Of a stretch of 64,000 bases of DNA, positions 36,128-47,442 are shown piece after piece. Positions within the stretch are counted from its first letter, which is position 1. Every line of letters begins with the position of its first letter. Position numbers and translations under genes: made by a program. The DNA lies in assembly GCA_000611775.1 (NCBI GenBank), contig KK106983.1, forward strand, positions 2,972,808-3,036,807, read 5' to 3'. Source of the DNA: Umbilicaria muhlenbergii. Its lineage: Eukaryota > Ascomycota > Lecanoromycetes > Umbilicariales > Umbilicariaceae. The notes under the pieces are model-generated. The model worked only from the letters and a program-made list of their open reading frames with translations. It was not told where the DNA came from and did not search any database.

Positions 36128-37873
36128 CTAATCCACCGTCCCCCGAACCAACACCCTAACCCCCCGCGTCCCCGGCCTCGGCTGCGGCGCAAACATATCG
36201 CGATAACAATCCACGGCCTCCCTCCCCGTCTCAAAAAGCTCCATCTCGAACCTCCGCACCACCGTCGCCAGCGCCACATACATCTCCGCGTACGCCAGCG
36301 TCATCCCGAGACAGCTCCGCGTGCCGTGCCCGAAACTGACCATGTACCGGGACAGATATTTGCCGCTCGGGGCGCGCGGCGACCCCAGCCAGCGCTCGGG
36401 TTTGAAGTGGAAGCTCGAGGGGAAGATGGCTTCGTCGTGCGCGATGGAGATGTGCGTCATGGAGACGACGGTGCCGGGCGGGAGGGTGTGGTTGTTGTAG
36501 GTTATGGGGTTGTCGCTGGTGCGGGGGGCGCGCTGGGAGGTGCCGTAGGAGAGGCGAAGGGCTATGCGAGAGGACAGAGGTGGTTAGCGGGGTGGTTCGC
36601 GGGGACAGATCGTGGGGATTGGGGTGGGCGGACCTTCTTGGATGCAGGCGGACAGGTAGGGGAGTTTCTCGAGGGTTTCCAAGGGGGGCGGGGTTTCCGG
36701 GTGGGGAATTGCGGCGATGAGTTCTTGACGAAGGCGGTTGAGGACAGGGGGGTTGTTGAGGATGTGGAAGCAGGCGACGCTTAGGGCTCTTCTGGTTGTT
36801 TCGAGACCGGCGCCAATCAGACTGACTGCTTCGTGCTGGAGACGGTCAAGGGAGAGTTCTTCTGGCGGGAGGTCTGATCGGAGAAGTGCGTTGAAGACGC
36901 TTTCGCTGGGCTTTTCTTCGGTGAGGCCGTTGGAGCTCTTGAGGACCGCGGAGATTTGGTTTCTCATTTCCTAGCTAATGCATCAGTCTACCATTTCTTA
37001 AAAGATAAATGAATTTACCGACGTGATTGAAATCAATGACTGATGCCATTGCTGGCTGCAACCATTTGACGACAGAATCTGGCAGATGATTGAGTATAGA
37101 AAGGACCCAGGGGAATTGAGTCATCAAATGAACGCCGTCCACCAGGTCCGTAATAGCGACAACGAATAAGGCTCGGAAATTCGGCTCATCAAGGAAATTA
37201 TAAGTCCGGTCAAAGCAGTATTCCACAATGGTATCGGAGGTTAGACATCCCCACATATCGTCCAAAACAAGAATCTGGCTGGTGCCTGAATATTCCCTTG
37301 CAAGACGATCACACAATTTGTTCACGCGTGCTTGGATAACTGGAACATGCTGGGAAATTTTACGAGTCGAGAAGAATGGATTCAATGCTGCTCGCCGCAT
37401 GCGATGCGTGTTGTGCAGGGGAGTTGAAAAAGCCGAAAGAGGGTTATTGAATCGATATTGAAGGCTCTCGAGTTTGTTCAATTTTCGAGAAGCCGAGTAC
37501 AGACTTTCAAAGAACTCCGAGTCCTGGAAATGTACTTCATGTGGACTGATGCGAACAATGGGGCCTGGTGAGGATGAGTATTTCTCCGCAAGTTGGAGAC
37601 GAACGAATTGCACGCACCATACTGCTCGTGCCATTTTCGATATTGGAACAGAAACCGGCCTCCACCCTCATGAAAAAGCTCATAGTACGCCTCGGTCCAT
37701 TGCGTCAGGGCAGCTAATTTTGGACCGGGGATTTTTGCTAGAGGACTCAAGTACAAGCGGTAGACTGCCAAAACAAGCCAGTACAGTACAAGGCCGGTAG
37801 CAGAAATAGTGGCAACGAGGGTAAAGCGTGAAGTAGACATGAATGTGTCTTGTACAACTTGGACAATTGCCAT
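36128..37873 (-). CDS. Cytochrome P450 monooxygenase
   Basis: The four-exon model is 37873-37618, 37564-37023, 36970-36634 and 36561-36128, giving 522 aa, the usual length for fungal P450s. An N-terminal membrane anchor (about residues 15-42) is followed by the Pro-rich hinge KIPGPK. The I-helix oxygen-binding motif is AGLETT. The ExxR motif (EALR) spans intron 3. The haem loop is FGHGTRSCLG, with the ligand Cys near residue 462. All key residues are present. The 37023 donor reads GTCGGT; the better-looking GTAAAT four bases on does not keep the frame, so this junction is the weak point of the model. The protein is probably ER-bound, oxidising a product of the neighbouring PKS cluster. That role is inferred from position only. 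Confidence 0.88.
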
Positions 37874-39200
37874 CTTGCACTAAAGCTTATGAATCGCTGG
37901 TCTTGGAGAAGTCGGAATTTTGGGATGTCCACAACCAGCACTTCTCCTGGTCAGATATTTCATTGCAAGTGATCAAGAGGTGAGACTGGCAGTAGGATCC
38001 CTCTCACTCATCCAATAGAGTGCCTGATAGATAAGGAACATCTAAACTTCTGGAGAATCCCTTCCCACGCTTTGATGCATTGCGAGCTTTGACACGAGTG
38101 TGCTGTGATGTACATACGCCCCCTTCCCGTTCCATGGTGGTCTCGGCATGCATCTTCCCTCATCATGTTCTCAGCATGTATCTCCCCTCACCGCTACTCG
38201 AGGGCTCTGGGCCTTGACTGAGTTTGCAAGGGAGTAGCAATCGATGGCAGTGAATCCTCATTGAAGCTGAAGGAGTCAGAAGCGGAGCAATTGAGATGTC
38301 AAGGCCGACGCTAAAAGCTGCGGTGATCGGATCCTCAGGCAGCCGTGTGTTACAGTCTGAGGCTCTTGCGGGTCGGTATGGTATAGGTAATCAAACCTTG
38401 AACACGAACGTATTTTATCGTTGGTAGTGCAGTATTTTATGATTGATAAGCAAACTTTAGTTAATAATCCTCGTAACGTGACACAGGCCAAGTACCTTAC
38501 ATAAGCGCTAACGATGATGTGCGTGAGTCCTTTCGTGACTGCACGAGCAGGCTCTTGGTTTCAGCCCTGTGCATCCTTTCAATCAGGCTACCTCACATTT
38601 CGCATGCAGTTCAGCCTCCGACAAGGCTGGCTCAGGCCGCTCCACTTCCAATCCGCTGCCAAGATCGCACCACGTCGAATCTCGCCTACCTGCTGCTCGT
38701 CGTCCCTTCTCTCTTACTTGCTGTGCCTCTTTCTGCCTGGTCTGGTCCTTCATTCCTCCTTCGTTCCTTCCCATGGACACGTCGGCTCCCCCGTCTTCTG
38801 CAATGCATGTTGCACCGACTGTGAATCCTTTGCGTCGGCCCCTCGGGCTCTCTGCAATGCGCCGCAGTCAGACACGCGTGAATTGTCGACCACGTATTCC
38901 CACGTTACACCAGCGTGCCGCATTTCGAAACATGCACAATATCATACCTTGTTCAAGCATAACGTTATGCACAATCCTGGGGTTTGCTACCGTCAGAGAC
39001 GTTGTGCGGGGCAGGAGAATTAGTCAGTCGAGTTGACAGCCTCCTATTTGAGGGCACCTTCATATCAAGTCCATCTTGCACGTCGTCTTCCTTCATCCCT
39101 TTCCTCACATCAACTTCAACTTGCTCAACAACTTCTACCATCCCAATTCTCTACTCTTTTCTTCCATCACCCAAACACTCAAGCCATCAACCCAGCAAAC
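37874..39200. other. Shared 5' region of the P450 and SDR genes
   Basis: These genes are divergent, so this 1.3-kb interval holds both promoters. An imperfect direct repeat, AGCATG(C/T)ATCT(T/C)CCCTCA, occurs near 38,147 and 38,173. A pyrimidine-rich stretch (39,050-39,200) precedes the SDR start. Overlapping open stretches at 38514-39036 in all three plus frames look non-coding. Confidence 0.5.
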
Positions 39201-40189
39201 ATGATCTACCTCATCACCGGCGCCAACAGAGGTTCGTCTCCCCCCACTCCCCCTTCCCTTATGTTTCCCTACCCGCAACATCTTCCCCCTCCCATCCACT
39301 TCCCTAACATCCCTCTCCCCCTCCCATCCACTTCCCTAACATCCCCCTCCCCCTCCCTCAGGTCTCGGCCACGCCCTCACCGCCGCCTACCTCTCCCGCC
39401 CCTCCAACACCGTCATCGCCTGCGTCCGCGACCCCTCCCACCGCACCTCGCAATCCCTCTCCTCCCTCCCCACCGGCCACGGCAGCACCCTCATCATCCA
39501 AAAATACGACGCCGCCTCCGAGCACGACGCCGCCGCCCTCGTCAAGTCCCTCGCCCACGACCACCACATCTCCCACCTCGACGTCGTCATCGCCAACGCC
39601 GGCATCTCCAACGACTACTCCCCCGCCGCCTCCCTCCCGCTCGCCACCCTGCACCAGCACGTCACCGTCAACGCCTACGGCCCCCTTTTGCTCTTCCAGG
39701 CGGTGCTCCCGCTGTTGCAGAAGGCGGAGGCGACGCCGAAGTTTGTGGTTATGGGCTCGCCTATCGGGAGTATTGGCGGCATGGAACAGCGCCCGTTCCC
39801 CATGGCGGCGTATGGGGCCAGCAAAGCCATGTTGCACTATCTGGCGCGCAAGATGCATTTTGAGAATGAAGGCGTCATCGTGTTTCCGTTGGACCCGGGG
39901 TTCGTATTCTTGCCTTGATTCCTTTTCCTTTCCCTCTCCATACATGATGCTGCGATTCGGGAACGGAAAGGAGAGAAGAGGAGAGTCTTTTGGCGCTGAC
40001 GGAAGCGCACCTCACAGCTTCGTGCAAACCGATATGGGGAATGCGGGGGCGAACTTCTTCGGTATGAAAGAGGCGACGGAGACGGTCGAGGGGAGTACGG
40101 CCGGGATGGTGGATGCGATTGATAAGGCGACGAGGGAGTCGGCGTCGGGCAAGTTTGTAGGGTATAATGGGGAGGAGTTCCCATGGTAG
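39201..40189 (+). CDS. Short-chain dehydrogenase/reductase, NOR-1/sniffer-like
   Basis: The three-exon model is 39201-39231, 39362-39899 and 40018-40189, with clean GT..AG joins, giving 246 aa, standard for classical SDRs. The nucleotide-binding motif TGANRGLG is split by intron 1. The structural motif IANAGIS, a catalytic Ser in the MGSPIGSIGG strand and the YGASK catalytic Tyr/Lys pair follow. The C-terminal loop has DPGFVQTDMGN. This group includes the aflatoxin ketoreductase Nor-1 and related NAD(P)H-dependent ketoreductases of polyketide pathways. Here it would plausibly reduce or oxidise a carbonyl/alcohol of the cluster product. The first intron contains a duplicated pyrimidine-rich block (CCATCCACTTCCCTAACATC). 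Confidence 0.88.
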
Positions 40190-40793
40190 GTGGAGGGCGG
40201 TGCGGTTGTGTTTGATGGGGCTCATTGACGCTTGGGGAAGGGCGTGCAGATGGATGATGGGTCAGCTATTCAGGGGGATGTTGGAGGATGGAGAAGGATT
40301 TTAGCTAGCTGGCTCGAGGATGGTTTGGTTGCTAGTTATGCAATAGAAAAGTTGTCAATTGGAGATTGTGTTCGTTTGGGTAGTGACGCCTGTAGTTACT
40401 TCGGCACTTGTAAAGGCTGAATTACTGTGTTTTCTTCCCATCTTTCTTTTCTTCTAGTATTAGGTTTATGCACTTATAGCTCTCCTCCCTGTCATCGTGG
40501 AAAAAACCATCACCACTCACTCACTGCGCACACCAAGAGCTGGGGAAAAACAGGAAATTTATGGATGGTTGTTATGACAGTATATGTTTTTGGCTATATG
40601 CCACCTGTTCAAGCATACACTCCAAGGTAGGATAAACCCTAAAAGCTGAGTGTGCTGTCTTAACCATCTACAACAGTAAGAAATAGTAATGACAAAAATA
40701 AAACCAATATGACCGATCCCAAAACGCCCTCAATAACCCCACCCAACCACCATCGCCATCGCCATCACCATCACCATCTCCCACCCCCACCCC
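40190..40793. other. Intergenic region between convergent SDR and FAD oxidoreductase genes
   Basis: This holds the 3' flanks of both genes. A short (CACCAT/CGCCAT)n run lies at about 40,748-40,775. No gene is supported. Confidence 0.5.
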
Positions 40794-42627
40794 CTACGCC
40801 CTACACAACCTCCCCCCCTCCCCCTCAACCCACGCATCGCTCCCGACCGCCGTATTCGCAAAAAACAAATCCCGCGGATCATACCTCCGCTTCACCCCCC
40901 TCAACCGCTCATAATTCCCCCCAAAGAAATCCCCCTTCCAATCCGGATCCCGGAAATCCGCTTCGTTCATGTACGTCCCGCCCCCCGGCGTCAACGCCTT
41001 CATCGCCGGTCCGATCACGTCCGTCAGATAATCCTCCCGCTCCACCTCCACGCTGCGCGGGAGCGTGAAGTCCCAGGGGCCGGGGATGAGCACCGTGTAG
41101 AGCGCGTCGCGCCAGGCGGGGAGGACGGCGTTGGCGGCGACGGGGGTGGCAAGCAGGGGGTGGCCGACGTTGAGGGAGACGAAGGCGAGGTAGAAGGTCG
41201 AGTTTTGGACGATGGAGCGGGCGACGGAGACGAGGGCGGCGTTGTTCGATTCGACGACCGAACGCGGGATGAGGCGGCCGCCGATGAGTTGCGCGACGGG
41301 GTAGCTGCCGAAGGGGAAGGGGCCGAAATATGTTTTGTAGTGCTCGAGGAAGGAGAGCGAGGTGACGTTGAGGGAGAACGTGATGTTGTGCACGCTGAGG
41401 TAGCTGGTGAAGTTGCCCAGGAGCGCGGTCGTTTGGTTGATGTCGGCGCCCGGGGCGGTGAAGGGCGCGAGGGCGAAGGAGCCGGCGGTGACGATGTGCA
41501 CGGCCGTGGCGCCGGCGTCGACGAGAGCCGGGGTGAGTGTCTGCCAGTAAGCGACCGCGGACCAGAAGGTATCGTTGGAGAGACCGGCGGTCGAGAAGGC
41601 GAGACTGGCGCCGCCGAAGACGCCGCCGGGGTGGGCGCGGACGGTCAGAGAGATGACGACGCCGTAGGTGCCGGGGCCGCCGCCGCTGAGAGCCCAGTAG
41701 AGGTCCGAGTTTTGGGTGGGTGTGGCGACGAGGTGCTGGCCTTGGGCTGTCACGACTTCCCATTCGAGGGCCTGGTCGGCACCGAGGCCGTAGAGGGAGC
41801 TGAGGATGGAGTGGCCGCCGGCTTGGGTGAAGCCGCCGACGAGACCGACGGATGGGCAACTTCCGCCCGTGAGAGTAAGATTCTGGGCATCGGCTGCATC
41901 GTAGGCTTCGAAGCCACGGACACCTGCTTCCATCTTGGCGGCTTTGCCGGTGTACTGGCTGCTTGAGTAGTCGAGGAATTGGATATCTCTCATGTTGTGT
42001 GTCCAGAGACTCAGTGAGCCTCTGCCGGTGGACTTGCCCAAGTAGCTAAATACTTTGTCAGCGTTGAGTGTGAGGGATGATTTCATAGAGCAGCTAACTC
42101 ATGTCCTGTGTTCTTGATCACCAGTCGGATATTCTTCTTTTCGGCAAACAAAATGCCTGCAGCTGCGTCTTGCCACGAAGAGACATTGATCGAGTAATCC
42201 GGGTAATTACCAAGAAGACACTGTGATGTCTCTGGAGTGAAGGGATCACAGCTAGAATTTTGAAACCATGGACTCATAATTGACGTTGGGTCACCCTCAC
42301 TGAATCGCTAATTAGGCAACGTATCTTAGATTAGAGATATCTGATCGCTTACTGATAATTTGGCCATGCCCATAAGTCTTTGAGTGAGGCGCATTCTGTT
42401 TCATTGTATGTCGGATCGTGACAAGGCGCGGCCAAAGGAACAGTCTGGATAAGTCGGCCCCCCACGGTGGAGTTCAAAGTGGCCCAATCTTGAAGACTCG
42501 GCCAGCCAGCATCTCCAGGAAGGAAGCGGCAGTCATTGTTTTGACGAGGCTGCACGGACACAGCTCGTGCGGTGTAGAGGGAGCCAAATGTGCACGCTGC
42601 CCAAAAAAGACCAGAAATGAAGCTCAT
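40794..42627 (-). CDS. Secreted BBE-like FAD-linked oxidoreductase
   Basis: The three-exon model is 42627-42353, 42299-42099 and 42045-40794, giving 575 aa. A signal peptide covers about the first 22 residues, and there are many NxS/T sites, fitting a secreted or vacuolar glycoprotein. The PCMH-type FAD domain (about residues 115-300) contains KNTGHDYLGKS and GGSCPSVGLVGG. His158 and Cys222 sit where relatives such as glucooligosaccharide oxidase attach FAD by two covalent bonds. The C-terminal BBE segment ends in RRYDPRDLFF. Such enzymes oxidise alcohols or cyclise with O2. Intron 2 falls right after the flavin His. It is divergent from the MFS gene, with which it probably shares a promoter. 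Isoamyl-alcohol-oxidase-like enzymes are the nearest group by eye. Confidence 0.88.
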
Positions 42628-43863
42628 TTTTTCTGCCTCCTAAGCTCTCAAACTTGCGGAATGGGGAGCAGAGCGAGATGTCCGTCGGGTCAAATTCAGA
42701 AGCCATCTTCATGCGCTGATGTTTTATATAAGTCGTAGCCGATCGTTTCTTCCACAATGGCCGGAAATTCATCCTGACTAGTGAATGACGATTAGGCATC
42801 TAGACCGAGGTACGAGACTCAGCTGCGCCGCCGTGCCATGAGCTAGGGCGCCGCCACCAGGACACAGTTTGCGTTGTTGCGCTCATCACCGGCTCTGTGG
42901 AAAGGAGGCTGGGCGGGAGGAAAGGGCTGATGAGGGCGATTCCTGGTGGCGTTGGTAAGACAAACAATGTGAAGGTGTTGGAGGAGGTGGTGACCTCGTG
43001 GCTTCAGCCGCAGCCGGAGCGGGAATGGCTGCGCCGACTGTAAGGGTGGTAGGAGTTGTGTTGCCTCGTGTAAGAGTGTGTAAATAGCCTGGTAGATAAA
43101 GGTCGTCGGCGACGGCCAGTCCAGGTGCCGCGTAGCGCGACAAGCCCTGAGGGATAAGCTTACGGGCGGGCCGGATGTTAGGTGTATGGCCTGTAAGAAT
43201 CGAGCGGTTGTTAGCTGCGTTGGCGGTGGGCAGGGTTACCTTACGTGCCTTAAGGTAGTACAAGTACCGATGCCGATGTGGGGGGTCCACCCTGGGCGAC
43301 CCAACCCTGGCGTGCCTGGGCGACCCACTGCCCACTGCGGCGCCTAAAGGCTGTCGTCTTACCTTAAGGCTGCCGTCTTACCTTAAGGCTGCCGGCCGAA
43401 GGATTTGAGAGGATTGTAATGCTGAGATGGGGGTGAACTGAGATGGTGGTGTGCTTGACCCTTGCATCTGCGGCGTTCTCCACCCTTGTGTTTGTGTAAC
43501 TCCATCGTCCGTCTTTCGTCTTTCGTCTTTCGTCTTTCGGCTTTCCTCTTTCGTCTTTCATCTTCATCTTACATCTTTTCTCATGCTGTAAGACACCCGC
43601 CGGGACGTGGCTTTGTCAGCTTCAGACTGCACCGAAGCAATCTTCCTTCCTGCTCGCACAAACACTGATCGTTCTTTATGCACCTTGTGCACTTTATGCA
43701 GCCTTATGAAACGACTTAGTAATGTTAATAATGTTCACCGTCACACAGGCCCAGGCGTTTGTCAGCGGTCAAGCTTCAATCAAGCTTCAATGGGAACGCG
43801 TGCCATAAAACCATTGTTCAGCCTCATGAAGACTGATGGCAACCCTACGATACTCTCACTATC
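42628..43863. promoter_or_regulatory. Bidirectional promoter region, FAD oxidoreductase / MFS transporter
   Basis: This is the 1.24 kb between two divergent genes. It has two copies of CTGGGCGACCCA (about 43,259-43,328 area), an 18-bp unit CTGCCGTCTTACCTTAAGG repeated at about 43,345-43,395, and a CGTCTTT tandem run at about 43,505-43,555. None is a transcription-factor site I can name. The 150-codon open stretch at 42886-43335 (minus) is Pro/Ala/Arg-rich and probably non-coding. Confidence 0.5.
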
Positions 43864-45945
43864 ATGGCCGACCACGACACTCCTTCCTCTCTCTCCGAGA
43901 ACGAGACAGCTGGGTACAAGGAATCGAAAGCCCCGACAGACAATCATGTCCTGTCCGTCTCAGACCAGACACAGCACGGCAATGACGTCCCAAGCAATGA
44001 GAGCGATCCTGCTGGAGATGCACCACAGTATCCTGACCGGCTCAAGCTCTTGCTCATCGTCGTCGCTCTCTTGCTGAGCATGTTCTTGGTATGTCAAGCC
44101 TCCAATTCAGCTGAACCAATCCTGACCGGGCATGTAGGTCGCGCTTGATCTGGTAAGTCCTGCCGCCGCCCCTCTCTCGCTCCTTCATATGGAAATAAGA
44201 GGTCTTGTCTGACCGGCTCCAGACGATTGTTGCCACCGCGATTCCACGCATTACGGATGATTTCCACAGTATTGATCAGGTGGGGTGGTACGGAAGCGCC
44301 TTCTTCTTGACCCTCGCCGCCTTTCAAGCGCCCTGGGGCAAGGCATACAAGTACTTTCCATTGAAGCCTTCGTTTTTCTTGGCCGTTCTTATCTTCGAGC
44401 TGGGCAGTTTGACCTGCGGTGAGTAGACCACGCCTTCTCGAGTCCGAGTGCTGATTCTCATATAGCCGTCGCCAAGAATAGCACTACTCTCATTGTTGGG
44501 CGGGCTATTACAGGAGCTGGCGGAGCAGGCGTTACCGGCGGTTGCTATGTCATTATCGCCTATGTCGTTCCACCCGCAAAAGTACCGAGCTATATTGGTC
44601 TCATTGGCGGAGTCTTTAGCTGTGCGAGCGTCGCTGGACCACTGTTAGGGGGAGTTTTCACTGATCGGCTCAGCTGGCGTTGGTGGTATGTATAATTGAA
44701 ACCACGAACCGTCAACCGAGACTAATGGATGACACAATGCAGCTTCTACATCAATCTTCCCATTGGGGGTGCTGTCTTGGCCATTCTTTTCGTCTTCTTT
44801 CACACCCCGGCTTATGCGAAACCAACACCTGCAACTTGGACGGAAATACTCCTCCAGATGGATCTTGCCGGTCTCACGACACTCATTGCATCACTAATCT
44901 GCTACATTCTCGCTCTGCAATGGGGCGGTGTTACCAAGTCTTGGGCATCGGCGGATGTGATCGGCACTTTGATCGGATGGATAGCTTTAACGCTTCTATT
45001 TGTGGTGATACAGCACTTTCAAGGAGAACGTGGGCTTATCGTCCCGCGTATTCTGAAGAAGAGGACCATAGCTGGATTATGTGTCTTCATATTCTTGTGA
45101 GCTTCTCCCATTTCACTGGAGGCAAAGATGGACATGACTAACAGCATCGTAGTGTCAATTGCGCCAACTTTCTTCTAATCTACTACTTACCCATCTATTT
45201 CCAAGCCATTGACGGCGTATCGCCCTCCGAAAGCGGTGTCAGAAACCTTCCACTCATCCTCGCGTCGTGTAAGTTCTCCTGGATCCGAACCCCTTCTTCA
45301 AGCATACTGACAGCACTCTCAGCACTCTTCGCGATCATCAGTGGCCTGCTGGTCGGCCGAGTCGGTCACTTCCAACCCTTCCTTACCTTCGGCGCAGTCT
45401 TCACAACCGTCGGCGCTGGCTTACTCTACACGCTCGACATCGGCTCCTCGTCGGCGAAGTACATCGGCTACCAAGTCCTCGTCGGCATCGGCGTCGGTAC
45501 CTGCATCCAAATCCCTGTCATTTCCGCTCAAGCCTTCTCCGACATGGCAGACGTTTCCACCGTCACCGCCGTCGTCCTCTGTAAGACTTTTCTCTCCCCT
45601 ATTCTGCTGCCCCATAGCCTCTGACCCGCCGGTGCAGTCTTCCAGATGGTCTCCGGCGCCATCGGCGTTTCCGCCGCCCAGGCCATCTTCACAAACCGGC
45701 TCATCGCCTCGCTACCCCTCTACGCTCCCGGCGTCGACGCCGCGCAGGTGATCGCCGTGGGCGCGACCCAGATCCGAGCCACCTTCACTCCCGGACAGAT
45801 CGTCGGGATTCTGCAATCCTATATGGCGGGCCTGAAGGCCGCGTGGGCCATGGGGATCGGTTTGGCCGGGGTGGGGGTCCTGGCGAGCTTTTTGCCGGAA
45901 ATGAAGAGTATCAAGGGGATGGGGGCGGTCGGGGGCGCAGCTTGA
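43864..45945 (+). CDS. MFS efflux transporter, 14-TM (DHA2-type)
   Basis: The eight-exon model is 43864-44088, 44138-44152, 44223-44418, 44466-44685, 44743-45096, 45153-45268, 45323-45580 and 45638-45945, giving 563 aa. All frames join. Exon 2 is a 15-nt microexon encoding VALDL, needed to complete the conserved TM1 motif [11 protein letters not shown]. The hydrophilic N-terminus (about 60 residues) precedes 14 predicted membrane segments. The family signatures [22 protein letters not shown] and [17 protein letters not shown] are intact. Fungal members of this group export toxins or the product of their own cluster. The location between the FAD oxidoreductase and the FSH1 hydrolase supports that role. 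Exporters for unrelated drugs have the same signatures. Confidence 0.9.
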
Positions 45946-47442
45946 GGTCGTGGCCGGTTGGCCGCTGGTCGGAGGTAGGGGGATAAGGGAGGTAGAAGGG
46001 GCTAAGTCTGAGACCATTGAATGCACAAGCGAGCGAGCAGGGTGCAGTAAAGCACACGCTGGGCGTTGCGAGCAGTCTACTTCATTCGAGGGGCTCCATT
46101 TGCTTGTGTCGATAATCAGAGATGATCAATAAACAATAGAAGTGCGCTTGCATGTGTACATGTGTCGCACGTTTGCATATATGTGTGGTATGTTGTAGAA
46201 TCAGTTGGGGTTGAACCGTCAGGATTTCATCTGATGAGGGTTATCCGAGTGAGGAAAGGTCAGGCATGATACAGATTGAATTTCTTCCCATCTACCAACG
46301 ACGACAACTACAGATGAACCCCCACGGTAAACTCCTTCACAGTGTCTCTCACCCTCTTGGTACCAGACTTGGGAAATGGGATGAGAAAGTCTGCCCCCAT
46401 GTCCTCGTTCTCCCTGCTGGACCCTACCCTACCCAGTTCGCATAAATCAAACTCCACTCTTGTGACAAGCGTCAGGACGCGAACGAACAGCTCCGCGACG
46501 GCGAGACGGCGAAGTCCAAGCCCCGACGCATTCGCAGGCTGCAGCTCAACACTGATCGGCCATCTCGCGCGAGGATTTCCCAACCGCGCTCTCGGGCTGT
46601 CGAGCCAGCGGGAGGGATCCAACGCGTCCCTCGGACGGCGTCAATTGAGATCGGAGATGGTACCGAAAAGGGGGTTACACGCCGGGGACGGATTCGCGCG
46701 GGGGGCGATAGGAGCGGATCAAGCCGAGGGGGGTCGAGCTGGACCCTGTGGAGACGTCGCTGGGTTGGGATGGCTCGGTGAGGGACATAGGCCGCTGCTG
46801 ATCCTGGACTAAGGTGGTGCTAATTGCCACTCGGCTACACAGCCAAAGTCACTCGGCAAAAAGTCATCCTTAGGAACATATTTAAGTTCTGCCTACACCG
46901 CGCCGATGCTGGGAGGGCTCGAAAGGATTGTAAGCGAGACCGGGCGGCTGATGTCAGGCGGAGCTGAGGTGAGGTGGGCCTCCACACTGTCAGACGAGCA
47001 TCAGGGTTGAGGGATGAGGGATGAGGGATCTTGCATGCGTCAGGTCAGGTGGGACACGCTTTGCGCGGGACCGTCGTGCCTCGGCTTTTGTATTGTAAGG
47101 TACGGTAAGGTATTCGGTATGCGGCTGCATACAGCCGTACCAAGGGCACGCGTAATCCTACCATGGCATTCTGGACCCTGATGAATGACACGGCGCGTGT
47201 TCCTCATCGTAATCCTCATAAACCTATAGTAATGTTCGTACCCGCTTCCTTCATTCACCGCCCTCCCCTTTGCGATCCCAAACCTCGGTCTCGCCGTCTT
47301 GCTCCCGATGAGCCAAGCCGCGGGGATGACTTTGGCCACAACAGCCCTCCCCACACAATGGTCCGGCCCCCCAGAGATCCCCATGTGAACTTTTCCATCA
47401 ACTCTCCTTTCTGCAGCATCTCTCCTGGACACGTTGGTCTCG
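45946..47442. other. Intergenic region holding a P450 relic
   Basis: Apart from the P450 relic, I see only short repeats: GGATGAGGG three times near 47,012-47,032. The last 400 bp are the presumed FSH1 promoter and leader. The overlapping 125- and 140-codon open stretches at 47040-47540 on both strands are unconvincing. Confidence 0.45.
46308..46622 (-). pseudogene. Relic of a cytochrome P450 C-terminal end
   Basis: A 104-codon minus-strand stretch follows the layout of a P450 haem domain and tail. It has DPSRWL (the PERW-type motif), then RRLAVAELFVRVLTLV (helix L after the Cys loop), then FDLCE, and an end FLIPFPKSGTKRVRDTV. The haem-binding loop itself is not recognisable and its Cys is missing, and nothing N-terminal is found upstream. 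It is probably the remains of a second tailoring P450, lost from the cluster. It could also be chance similarity, as the match is by eye. Confidence 0.4.

Noticed and set aside
38514-39036. Overlapping 100-170-codon frames in all plus frames
   Set aside because: Simultaneously open frames with no family resemblance, in a promoter interval.
39358-39945. Minus-strand 195-codon gene
   Set aside because: Shadow of the SDR gene in GC-rich codons. The SDR motifs are decisive.
40909-41966. Long frames on both strands (316 and 268 codons)
   Set aside because: Shadows of the FAD oxidoreductase gene caused by high third-position GC.
42886-43335. 149-codon minus-strand gene
   Set aside because: Low-complexity Pro/Ala/Arg text in the shared promoter of two divergent genes.
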